A stretch of 13,810 nucleotides of DNA, from positions 1 through 13,810 of the forward strand of contig JAUVNV010000036.1 in assembly GCA_030599515.1 (NCBI GenBank). The letters are read 5' to 3'. Within the stretch, counting starts at the first letter, position 1. Each line of letters opens with the position of its first letter. Below the pieces are notes generated by a model. That model was given only the letters and a program-made list of their open reading frames with translations, made no database searches and was not told the origin of the DNA. A program made the translations under genes and the position numbers. Of the stretch, positions 1 to 5,995 are shown piece by piece. Source of the stretch: Acidimicrobiia bacterium. GTDB lineage: Bacteria; Actinomycetota; Acidimicrobiia; Spongiisociales; UBA5794.

Positions 1-158
1 CCGACAACCGACAACCGACAACCGACAACCGACAACCGACAACCGACAACCGACAACCGACAACCGACAACCGACAACCGACAACCGACAACCGACCACC
101 GACAACCGACAACCGACAACCGACAACCGACAACCGACAACCGACAACCGACAACCGA
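1..158. repeat. Heptanucleotide tandem array (CCGACAA)n, cut by the window edge
   Basis: Twenty-two consecutive 7-bp units CCGACAA run from base 1 to 154, followed by a partial CCGA. The only deviating unit is at 92-98 (CCGACCA), so the array is nearly homogeneous and probably young or actively homogenised. It continues beyond the left edge, so its true length is unknown. It is open in every frame on both strands simply because 7 is not a multiple of 3. No start codon, ribosome site or composition suggests it is translated. It lies downstream of gpsA's stop codon and is followed by three copies of a second heptamer. Confidence 0.97.
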
Positions 159-159
159 A

Positions 160-180
160 TACGGGCTACGGGCTACGGGC
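160..180. repeat. Heptamer repeat (TACGGGC)x3
   Basis: Three perfect copies of TACGGGC occupy 160-166, 167-173 and 174-180, directly abutting the CCGACAA array and ending 3 bp from the gpsA stop codon. The same motif reappears in degenerate form (ACGGACT, ACGGGCT, ACGGTTC) at 7627-7661, upstream of the substrate-binding protein gene. This links the two intergenic regions. Confidence 0.9.
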
Positions 181-183
181 TTC

Positions 184-1173
184 TCATTCCGGTTTCGCCG
201 ACCGTCCCATGAGTATCGCTATCGCCTCCGGAACCGGGGCGTCTTCGTAGAGGACCCGGCCAACCTGTTCGGCGATCGGCATCTCGATGTTGTAGCGGTC
301 GGCGAGGGCGAGGATTCCCTTGGTCGACTTGACGCCTTCGGCCACCATGTTCATCTCCGAGACGATCTCGTCGATCGTTTTGCCTTGTCCCAGACCAAGG
401 CCGACCCGGTGGTTCCGGCTCTCGCTGGACATGCACGTGGCGATGAGATCTCCCATGCCTGCGAGGCCGGCGAACGTTGAGGGACGACCTCCCATCGCGA
501 CGCCCAGCCTCGACATCTCGACGAGAGCGCGGGTCATCAGCATCGAGACGGTGTTGAGTCCGAAGCCGAGACCCTCCGCCATTCCTGCAGCGATCGCCAT
601 CACATTCTTGAGCGCACCGGCACTCTCCGCACCGACGACGTCGGTGTTCGTGTACACCCGGAAGAGCGGACCCATGAACAGTGATTGGATCTCGACGGCA
701 GTGCCTTGATCTTCCATCGCGATCACCGTCGCGGCAGGCTGGCCTGCCATGATCTCGCGGGCGAGATTGGGGCCGGTGAGAACCCCAACCTGTTCGTGCT
801 CGTGGCCACGGAGCACATCGGAAGCGACCTCTGTCATGCGCATGAGCGAGCTCTGCTCGATCCCCTTTGAGAGGGAGATGATCGGTATCGTGGGGGCGAT
901 CGCCCCGGCGGCGTGCTCGAGCACGGAACGGAACCCGTGCGACGGAACGCTCATGACGATCACGTCGGCACCGTCGATCGCAGCTTCGACGTCCGTGACC
1001 GCCGTCAACTCGCTCGAGAGTTCGAATCCGGGGAGGTAGTCGGGGTTCGCGCCTTCGTTGATTTGATTTGCCAGTTCCGGCCGGCGCGCCCAAAGAACCG
1101 TCTGGGCCTTGGGGGCCAGCATCGAGGCGACCGTTGTTCCCCAGGAGCCTGCTCCGATAACCGCTACTCTCAC
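184..1173 (-). CDS. gpsA: NAD(P)+-dependent glycerol-3-phosphate dehydrogenase GpsA
   Basis: This cytosolic enzyme reduces dihydroxyacetone phosphate to sn-glycerol 3-phosphate for membrane phospholipid synthesis. The 329-aa product has the usual family length. The N-terminal Rossmann motif GAGSWGT is at residues 7-13, followed by VPSHGFR (76-82), SKGIE (102-106) and TGPNLAREI (133-141). The family's catalytic lysine lies in GALKN (K189). AGLAGMGDLIATC (235-247) and the SRN triad (252-254) complete the C-terminal substrate domain. The start is GTG at 1173, preceded by GGAG at a 7-nt spacing. One oddity is GFGLNTVS (203-210), where family members usually read GFGDNTKA, so the Asp and Lys are replaced. 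The rest of the site looks intact and I still expect an active enzyme. It is divergent from the PIN-PhoH gene, and heptamer arrays begin 3 bp after its stop. Confidence 0.96.
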   Translation of the reverse strand: MRVAVIGAGSWGTTVASMLAPKAQTVLWARRPELANQINEGANPDYLPGFELSSELTAVTDVEAAIDGADVIVMSVPSHGFRSVLEHAAGAIAPTIPIISLSKGIEQSSLMRMTEVASDVLRGHEHEQVGVLTGPNLAREIMAGQPAATVIAMEDQGTAVEIQSLFMGPLFRVYTNTDVVGAESAGALKNVMAIAAGMAEGLGFGLNTVSMLMTRALVEMSRLGVAMGGRPSTFAGLAGMGDLIATCMSSESRNHRVGLGLGQGKTIDEIVSEMNMVAEGVKSTKGILALADRYNIEMPIAEQVGRVLYEDAPVPEAIAILMGRSAKPE

Positions 1174-1294
1174 GCGTACTCCAGTCGTTCGGTTGCAGCG
1201 TACGACATCTTCCAGGTCCGAGGGTGGGTGCTTGCATTCCCGGCCTCAGTCAACGACGCTTCTCCGGACACATACGCCGCGAGAGCGAGGCCCC
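1174..1294. other. Divergent gpsA / phoH-like intergenic region
   Basis: These 121 bp must hold the promoters of both flanking genes. The gpsA side has a recognisable GGAG ribosome site just upstream of its GTG. On the plus side only a short GAGG (1287-1290) precedes the TTG start. I see no convincing -35/-10 pair, no hairpin, and none of the heptamer arrays found in the other gaps of this half of the window. Confidence 0.5.
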
Positions 1295-2605
1295 TTGACG
1301 CCCACCAGCTACGTCCTCGACACCTGCGTCCTCCTTGCCGACCCCCACGCCCCGCTTCGATTCGATGAACACCATGTGGTGCTCCCGCTCGTCGTTGTGG
1401 AAGAACTCGACCGACAGAAGTCACGGATGGACGAAGTTGGAGCGAATGCCCGATCGGCGATCCGGCTGCTGGAGAGTCTCGGCGCATCTGAGTCCGGTGG
1501 ATTGGCATCGGCCACTGGACTCCCCGGGGGAGGGTCGCTCAGGATCGAACTGAACGGAATCACCTCGGATCGTCTCCCCGACGTTCTCGACCCGTCTACC
1601 GTCGATCACCGCATCCTCGCGACCTGTCTCAATCTCGTCGACGAAGGTGCATCGACTGTGCTGGTCACGAAGGACGCGGCGTTGCGCATCAAGGGGGCCC
1701 AACTCGGTGTCCCGGTCGAGGATTACCGGGGCGACACAGTGCAGGTGGATGAGTCATACAGCGGTGTTGCAGAAGTTGACGTCGCTGGAGAGGTCATCGA
1801 TGAGCTCTTCGGAAGCGGGAAGGTGATCGTCGAGGGCCACGACCTCGTCGTGAACCAGTTCGCGGTGCTTCACGGACCTGGATCCCAGTCGGGGCTTGGA
1901 CGAGTCGTCGAGGATGGCTCGCGAACGGTCGTCACGCGAGTCCCCGGGAGCAAGCACATCTTCGGGATCGAGTCGAAGAATACGCGTCAGGCATTCGCCC
2001 TGGATCTTCTGATGGATCCGGACGTCGCGGCCGTCTCTGTGATGGGCATGGCGGGAACAGGGAAGACGTTCCTCGCGCTCGCCGCAGCACTCGAGCAGGT
2101 GCTCGAACTTGGCCGCTATCGGAGGGTCTCGGTGTACCGGCCGCTCGTCGCCGTGGGACGCCAGGAGGTCGGGTACCTCCCAGGCGACCTTGGAGAGAAG
2201 CTCGAGCCGTGGATGGCGGCCGTGCACGACAACCTGTACGCCTTGTTCGGGCGGGCGGAAGGCTCGGCGCGCGACGCAGTTGAAGAGCTGCTCGAACGCG
2301 ATGTGCTCGAGATGGCCGCCGTTACCTATCTGCGCGGCAGATCGATCACCGGCGAACTCGTGATCGTCGATGAGGCGCAGAACCTCGAACTCTCGACGCT
2401 CAAGGTGATCTTGACCCGGATGGGGGCCGGCTCCAAGGTCGTCTTCTGTGGCGATCTAACACAGGTCGACAATCCCTACGTGTCACCGTTCGGTGGGTTG
2501 GCGGCCATGATCGAGAAGTTCAAAGGGAACTCGCTGTTCGGTCACGTCACGCTGGATCGCACGGTGCGGAGTCCGCTTGCTGAGTACGCGGCGAAGATCT
2601 TGTAG
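1295..2605 (+). CDS. PIN domain-PhoH family ATPase (YlaK/PhoH2-like)
   Basis: A two-domain protein of 436 aa: an N-terminal PIN ribonuclease domain (about 5-145) and a C-terminal PhoH ATPase (about 225-436). PIN acidic residues are visible as D9 (YVLDTCVLL), E36/E37 (VVVEELDRQK), D104 (DHRIL) and D127 (VTKDAAL). The ATPase has Walker A GMAGTGKT (251-258), Walker B LVIVDEAQN (355-363) and the VFCGDLTQVDNPY and TVRSPLAEYA motifs. Mycobacterial PhoH2 of this architecture is reported as an RNA helicase/RNase. A similar RNA-processing role here is inferred. The frame is open back to an ATG at 1109, but that would extend into the gpsA coding region and the added residues look non-native. TTG at 1295, right before the PIN strand (TTG-ACG-CCC), with GAGG 4 nt upstream, fits family alignment best. 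The gene converges on hflX with a 38-bp gap. Confidence 0.92.
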   Translation: MTPTSYVLDTCVLLADPHAPLRFDEHHVVLPLVVVEELDRQKSRMDEVGANARSAIRLLESLGASESGGLASATGLPGGGSLRIELNGITSDRLPDVLDPSTVDHRILATCLNLVDEGASTVLVTKDAALRIKGAQLGVPVEDYRGDTVQVDESYSGVAEVDVAGEVIDELFGSGKVIVEGHDLVVNQFAVLHGPGSQSGLGRVVEDGSRTVVTRVPGSKHIFGIESKNTRQAFALDLLMDPDVAAVSVMGMAGTGKTFLALAAALEQVLELGRYRRVSVYRPLVAVGRQEVGYLPGDLGEKLEPWMAAVHDNLYALFGRAEGSARDAVEELLERDVLEMAAVTYLRGRSITGELVIVDEAQNLELSTLKVILTRMGAGSKVVFCGDLTQVDNPYVSPFGGLAAMIEKFKGNSLFGHVTLDRTVRSPLAEYAAKIL

Positions 2606-2626
2606 GCGACGGGGGACAGGCGACAG
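2606..2626. repeat. Degenerate heptamer repeat in the phoH-like/hflX convergent gap
   Basis: Immediately after the TAG stop, three phased 7-mers (GCGACGG, GGGACAG, GCGACAG) occupy 2606-2626 of a 38-bp gap between converging genes. There is no clear stem-loop with a T-tract here, so I do not call a terminator. Three short imperfect units could arise by chance. I list them because the same 7-bp period recurs in other gaps of the window. Confidence 0.5.
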
Positions 2627-2643
2627 GCAGAAATCCCTTGGCT

Positions 2644-3960
2644 TCAGCGCAGGTAGTTCGCGAACCGTTCTGCTGTTGCGGCGGGGAGGCGGACCTTGAT
2701 CTCGGTTCCTGCCTCTGCGTGTTGCTCGTCGAGAACCTCGCCGGCATCGTGCAACGTCGCAACGAGATCTCCGCGGTCGTAGGGGATCAGGAGACTCACC
2801 GTTGCCGTGGCGGCTTCGAGGCCGTTGACGATCGCTCCGGTGACATCATCGACGTGCTCTCCGGTCAATGCGGACACCGACACGGACCCTTCGTAGACGG
2901 TGAGAAGCCTCTGAACGACGGCCGGCTCCGCCACGTCGATCTTGTTGAATACGAGGATCTCCGGGACGGCGGCCGCGCCGATCTCGGTGAGCACATCGCG
3001 AACGGCAACGATCTGTCCATCAGGATCGGGATCTGACGCATCGACGACGTGCACGAGCAGGTCGGCGTCGGCGGCCTCGTCGAGCGTTGAGCGGAACGCT
3101 TCGACGAGTTCATGCGGGAGTCTCCGCACGAAGCCGACCGTGTCCGACATAAGAGCCTTGTGCCCGTCGGGCAGGTCGAGCCGCCGAACCGTGAATCCGA
3201 GGGTTGCGAAGAGGCGATCTTCCACGAGGACGTGCGCATCGGTCAGACGGTTGAAGAGTGTCGACTTCCCGGCGTTCGTGTACCCCACGATCGCGGCCAT
3301 GGGGAGGCCCGACCGCTTGCGAGACTTGGCTCTCGTATCCCTTGACCGGCTCGCTTCCTTCAACTCCCGTTCGATCTTGGACATCCGCTCGAGGATGCGA
3401 CGTCGGTCGGTCTCGAGCTTGGTTTCGCCGGGGCCCCGCGTTCCGATCCCGGCGCCGAGCCGGGAGAGTTCGACGCCCTTACCGCGCAGGCGGGGGAGGC
3501 GGTAGCGATGCTGGGCGAGTTCGACCTGGAGACGACCCTCGTGCGTGTGGGCGTGCTGGGCGAAGATGTCGAGGATCAGGGCGACCCGGTCGACGACGTC
3601 GCACTGGAACGCCTGCTGGAGATTGCGTTGCTGAGCCGGAGAAAGCTCGTTGTCGAACACGACGACGTCGATGTCGAGCATGTGTGACTCTGCCACCAGT
3701 TCGGAGAGCTTGCCCTTCCCGATGAACGTGGCGGGATCCGGCCGACCGCGTCGGACGAGCACCGCTTCGACGGGTTCGGATCCGGCCGTGTCCGTGAGGA
3801 GTTGGAGTTCGTCCAGACTCCGATCGCCCTCGGCGACCTTGCCTCCATCGCGAACCATCCCGATCAGAAGTGCTCGCTGTCGGACGACGTCGAGGTCGGT
3901 GACCGACGCGGTGAGGCGCCGACGACTCCGAGCAACGTGGGATCCAGAACGATCGACCAT
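2644..3960 (-). CDS. hflX: GTPase HflX, ribosome-associated
   Basis: HflX is a TRAFAC-class GTPase that binds the large ribosomal subunit and, in studied bacteria, rescues or splits stalled ribosomes under stress. The 438-aa product has the N-terminal HflX domain with TFIGKGKLSELV (78-89) and FDNELSPAQQRNLQ (102-115). The glycine-rich linker RLGAGIGTRGPGETKLETDR follows (167-186). The G domain has G1 GYTNAGKST (226-234), G3 DTVGF (273-277), G4 NKID (339-342) and G5 SAL (363-365). Its switch I segment reads FATLGFTVR (251-259), where the family normally has FATLDPTxR. The Thr is kept but D-P has become G-F. ATG at 3960 gives the family length. The open frame extends to 4197, but the extra residues translate a heptamer repeat and are rejected. 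No ribosome site precedes the ATG, while CATAAT lies 6 nt upstream, suggesting a leaderless transcript. Confidence 0.95.
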   Translation of the reverse strand: MVDRSGSHVARSRRRLTASVTDLDVVRQRALLIGMVRDGGKVAEGDRSLDELQLLTDTAGSEPVEAVLVRRGRPDPATFIGKGKLSELVAESHMLDIDVVVFDNELSPAQQRNLQQAFQCDVVDRVALILDIFAQHAHTHEGRLQVELAQHRYRLPRLRGKGVELSRLGAGIGTRGPGETKLETDRRRILERMSKIERELKEASRSRDTRAKSRKRSGLPMAAIVGYTNAGKSTLFNRLTDAHVLVEDRLFATLGFTVRRLDLPDGHKALMSDTVGFVRRLPHELVEAFRSTLDEAADADLLVHVVDASDPDPDGQIVAVRDVLTEIGAAAVPEILVFNKIDVAEPAVVQRLLTVYEGSVSVSALTGEHVDDVTGAIVNGLEAATATVSLLIPYDRGDLVATLHDAGEVLDEQHAEAGTEIKVRLPAATAERFANYLR

Positions 3961-3966
3961 GAGGGG

Positions 3967-3972
3967 ATTATG
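3967..3972 (-). promoter_or_regulatory. Putative -10 box of a leaderless hflX transcript
   Basis: Read on the minus strand this is CATAAT, one mismatch from TATAAT, ending 6 nt before the hflX ATG. A transcript starting about 6-7 nt after this box would begin at the ATG itself, matching the absence of any purine-rich ribosome site. I see no good -35 hexamer at 17-18 bp upstream, which is common for leaderless actinobacterial promoters. Confidence 0.55.
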
Positions 3973-4008
3973 ACGGACTCCCGGGACTTCGGTTGCTTTC
4001 CTGCTGCT

Positions 4009-4036
4009 TGCTGTCTGCTGTCTGCTGTCTGCTGTG
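4009..4036. repeat. Heptamer repeat (TGCTGTC)x4 between hflX and the regulator gene
   Basis: Three perfect TGCTGTC units (4009-4015, 4016-4022, 4023-4029) are followed by TGCTGTG (4030-4036). The array sits in the 140-bp divergent region between the hflX start and the DeoR/NosL-like regulator, so it lies close to both promoters. A change in copy number would alter the promoter spacing of one or both genes. Confidence 0.9.
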
Positions 4037-4080
4037 TCCTCTCTTCCTTCTGGTACGCTGCACGCCGAAAGTCGCAGAAT

Positions 4081-4096
4081 GTAACGAAAGGTAACG
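4081..4096 (+). promoter_or_regulatory. Direct repeat GTAACG-N4-GTAACG at the ribosome site of the regulator gene
   Basis: GTAACG occurs at 4081-4086 and again at 4091-4096, exactly 10 bp (one helical turn) apart. It flanks and overlaps the likely ribosome site GAAAGG (4086-4091), nine bases ahead of the GTG start. DeoR-type regulators often bind short direct repeats, so this is a candidate autoregulatory operator, though a 6-bp repeat may be coincidence. A TACGCT hexamer at 4054-4059 could be the matching -10 box. Confidence 0.35.
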
Positions 4097-4100
4097 CCCT

Positions 4101-4670
4101 GTGCTCGCGGCCGATCGACAGCGGCGAATCCTCGAACTCGTTGAGGCCAACGGGAGCGTGCTCGTCTCCGACCTCGTGAACGAGTTGGAAGTGTCACGCA
4201 TGACGATCAATCGAGATCTCGGTCACCTGGCCGGGACCGGAGCCGTGACGAAAGTCTACGGCGGAGCGATGTCGAGATCGAAACCCGATGCTCCCTCGCC
4301 ACACGACTGCCTCATGTGCGGCACGGAGATCGGGAGTCGGACCACGATGACCCTGGTGAACGACAACGGCACGCAGTCCCAGGCCTGTTGTCCCCACTGC
4401 GGCCTCATGCTCTTGTCTCAGCACTCAGATGTCACGGCCGCGCTCGCCCAGGATTTCATCGGGGGGCAGATGGTCAACATCCGTTCGGCGACGTTCCTGG
4501 TGGCGCCGGACGTCACGGTGTGCTGCGTTCCGACCGTGCTCTGTTTCGAAGAGCGAGGCGATGCAGAACGGTTCAGTCGAGGGTTCGGAGGCAGGTTGAC
4601 GACCTGGGAGGAAGCCCAGGTTGACGTTCGTGATCACATGACACTGATGAAGGAAGGAACGGAAGCGTGA
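4101..4670 (+). CDS. DeoR-type HTH regulator fused to a Cys-rich NosL-like domain
   Basis: The 189-aa product starts with a DeoR-type winged helix (about 5-56): RQRRILELVEANGSVLVSDL, then VSRMTINRDL, ending VYGGAM. Instead of the sugar-phosphate-sensing DeoR C-terminal domain, residues 68-172 hold C70-x2-C73, C96-C97-x2-C100, C141-C142 and C148. The pattern DFIGG (118-122), SATFLV (129-134), then F..RGDAERFS..FGG (149-164) resembles NosL copper-binding proteins. There is no signal peptide, so the domain would be cytosolic. The family assignment of the second half is my inference from pattern; a generic zinc-ribbon sensor is the alternative. GTG at 4101 has GAAAGG at a 9-nt spacing. Its stop overlaps the GTG of the DsrE lipoprotein gene by 4 nt (GTGA), implying translational coupling. 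I infer a metal- or thiol-responsive regulator of the downstream copper and redox genes. Confidence 0.75.
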   Translation: MLAADRQRRILELVEANGSVLVSDLVNELEVSRMTINRDLGHLAGTGAVTKVYGGAMSRSKPDAPSPHDCLMCGTEIGSRTTMTLVNDNGTQSQACCPHCGLMLLSQHSDVTAALAQDFIGGQMVNIRSATFLVAPDVTVCCVPTVLCFEERGDAERFSRGFGGRLTTWEEAQVDVRDHMTLMKEGTEA

Positions 4671-5266
4671 GGACAACGAAGAACAGGAACCTCCTGGTGC
4701 TCGTCGCGGTGGCGGCACTGGCGGTGAGTGCTCTGACGGCGTGCAGCAGCGAAGAGGGGACCGAAGAGACCACGACCACGACGGCGGCGGCGGAGACGAC
4801 GATCGTGGTGACCGCGGCCGCCGCTGCGACGACGACCGCAGCCGGATCGCAGTCGGGAAGTGCCACCAACGCCACTCCGCCATCACCCGAAGAGCTCAAG
4901 GGTGGCCTGTTCGTGAATCTGTCGACCGATGACATGGATACGGCGGCGATGGCGATCGGGTTCGCGACCAAAGTCATGGCGAACACGGGGAAGCCGGCCA
5001 CGATCTTCCTCAATGTCTACGGCGCCCGTCTCGCAGACATCAACATTCCACAGAACGTGCACGTGTCGGGCAGCACCCTGCAAGAGATGCTCGGAATGTT
5101 CATGGACGCCGGCGGAACGGTGCTCCTCTGCCCGGTTTGCATGAAGAACGTCGCCGGTCTCAACGAGAGCGAGATCCTGCCGGGGCTGATCATGGGCAAG
5201 CCCGAGTACGTGTACGCCGCCATGTTCGCTGAAGACGTCACCGTCCTCAGCTACGGGGGTCGCTAG
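4667..5266 (+). CDS. Lipoprotein with DsrE/DsrF-like domain
   Basis: The 199-aa product has a signal sequence with lipobox LTAC (lipidated Cys26), a Thr/Ala-rich flexible linker (about 30-70), then a DsrE-like fold (78-199): GGLFVNLSTDD (79-89), MAIGFATKVM (95-104), IFLNVYGARLA (113-123), CPVCMKNVAGL (155-165) and a terminal VLSYGG. DsrE-type proteins handle sulfur transfer or act as peroxiredoxin-like thiol proteins. Here the CPVC pair (C155, C158) would be exposed outside the cytoplasmic membrane, where it could bind copper or exchange thiols. The GTG start overlaps the regulator's stop, with AAGGAACGGA just upstream. The TAG stop at 5264-5266 is formed partly by a palindromic insertion; without the insertion it would be TAA. 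The molecular role is not known from sequence. Confidence 0.85.
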   Translation: MRTTKNRNLLVLVAVAALAVSALTACSSEEGTEETTTTTAAAETTIVVTAAAAATTTAAGSQSGSATNATPPSPEELKGGLFVNLSTDDMDTAAMAIGFATKVMANTGKPATIFLNVYGARLADINIPQNVHVSGSTLQEMLGMFMDAGGTVLLCPVCMKNVAGLNESEILPGLIMGKPEYVYAAMFAEDVTVLSYGGR

Positions 5267-5428
5267 TGGTCTGTCGCGGAAATGGCGCCTGGGTGTCTCC
5301 GAGGCATCGGCGTCATCTGGCAAGGACGCACAACGAAGGCGCAGTCGGGACTGCGTCGAGGCGGAGGACGCCGCCAGGGGCGTCGAGGGCCGGAGAAACA
5401 CGGTGCCCATTTCTGCGACGGACCACTA
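5264..5428. mobile_element. MITE-like near-palindromic element with TA target duplication
   Basis: The outer 38 bp at 5264-5301 and the reverse complement of 5391-5428 match at 30 of 38 positions, and 20 of 22 at the tips (both begin TAGTGGTC). The similarity continues inward to a perfect central stem CGCAGTC-GG-GACTGCG (5340-5355), so the whole element folds into one long imperfect hairpin. It encodes nothing. If the TA at each end (5264-5265, 5427-5428) is the target duplication, the element proper is 161 bp (5266-5426). TA duplication and non-coding palindromic form fit elements mobilised by IS630/Tc1-mariner-type transposases; that family link is an inference. It forms the stop codon of the DsrE gene and separates it from the PCu(A)C gene. 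The RNA could act as a processing or attenuation hairpin within the operon. Confidence 0.8.
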
Positions 5429-5432
5429 AGCC

Positions 5433-5969
5433 GTGATCCGGGCCCCGATCCTGTTTGTCGCCCTTGCCGTGGCCATGGGGGCCACGGCGTGTGGCGGCGA
5501 GTCGGGGGACGACGGTGCGACGACGGTGGCCATCGATCACACGGGCGGGCCGCAGATCGTGATCGAGGATCCCTGGTCCCGTTCGACGCCCGTCGTCGAA
5601 GGCGGCACCGGCATCGCCTACATGACGTTCAGTAACCAGGGTGACACGGCTGATCGACTTGTCGCGGTGAAGACACCGATGGCGGCAGCGGTCGAGCTCC
5701 ACATCGACGAAGTCGATGCGAACGGCGTGATGCACATGCGGATGGTCGACGGAGGGGTGATCGACATCCTGCCGGGTGAGACCGTCCGCCTGGAGCCGGC
5801 GGGGCTTCACATCATGTTGATCGACCTGGTCGAACCGCTCGTAGAGGGGACGTCGTATCCGCTCACGCTCAAGTTCGAGATCGTCGGCGAGGTCACGCTC
5901 GATGTTCCCGTTGCCTACGAGCAACCCGAGTCGGGCAGCGTCGACCCGATCGTCGTCCCCGAGACCTGA
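5433..5969 (+). CDS. PCu(A)C-type copper-binding lipoprotein
   Basis: PCu(A)C proteins bind Cu(I) outside the cytoplasmic membrane and deliver it to sites such as the Cu(A) centre of cytochrome oxidase. The 178-aa product has a signal sequence with lipobox GATAC (Cys20), a short linker, and the domain from about 40 to 163: EDPWSR (45-50), GGTGIAYMTFSN (57-68), VELH (87-90), VMHMRM (99-104) and GLHIML (124-129). The copper ligand pattern H-x-M is visible as H126-x-M128, with H90 and Met100/102/104 supplying the first half; spacing differs slightly from the H(M)x10Mx21HxM consensus. GTG at 5433 has only a weak upstream ribosome site. Before the palindromic insertion the GGGGG at 5255-5259 would have stood 10 nt upstream, suggesting the insertion removed the native site. 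It is followed after 26 bp by the di-haem protein gene. Confidence 0.9.
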   Translation: MIRAPILFVALAVAMGATACGGESGDDGATTVAIDHTGGPQIVIEDPWSRSTPVVEGGTGIAYMTFSNQGDTADRLVAVKTPMAAAVELHIDEVDANGVMHMRMVDGGVIDILPGETVRLEPAGLHIMLIDLVEPLVEGTSYPLTLKFEIVGEVTLDVPVAYEQPESGSVDPIVVPET

Positions 5970-5995
5970 CACGAGACATGCCGGGAGCAGACCGG

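Noticed and set aside
1..158. CCGACAA array as a CRISPR array or a repeat-protein gene
   Set aside because: The units are 7 bp with no spacers, so it is not CRISPR. The frames are open only because of the repeat, with no start codon, ribosome site or flanking coding sequence.
173..1237. 354-codon open frame on the minus strand overlapping gpsA in another frame
   Set aside because: Its translation is Arg-rich and low in motif content, typical of an alternate-frame shadow, whereas the gpsA frame has every family motif.
1109..1294. N-terminal extension of the PIN-PhoH protein from ATG 1109
   Set aside because: It would overlap the gpsA coding region and add about 62 residues with no similarity to a PIN domain, which begins naturally right after TTG 1295.
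2627..2643. Intrinsic terminator between the PIN-PhoH gene and hflX
   Set aside because: The gap is only 38 bp and contains no stable stem followed by a T-tract, just short heptamer-like repeats.
3961..4197. N-terminal extension of hflX upstream of 3960
   Set aside because: The added residues translate the TGCTGTC heptamer array and overlap the regulator's 5' coding region. Family length and the -10 box support ATG 3960.
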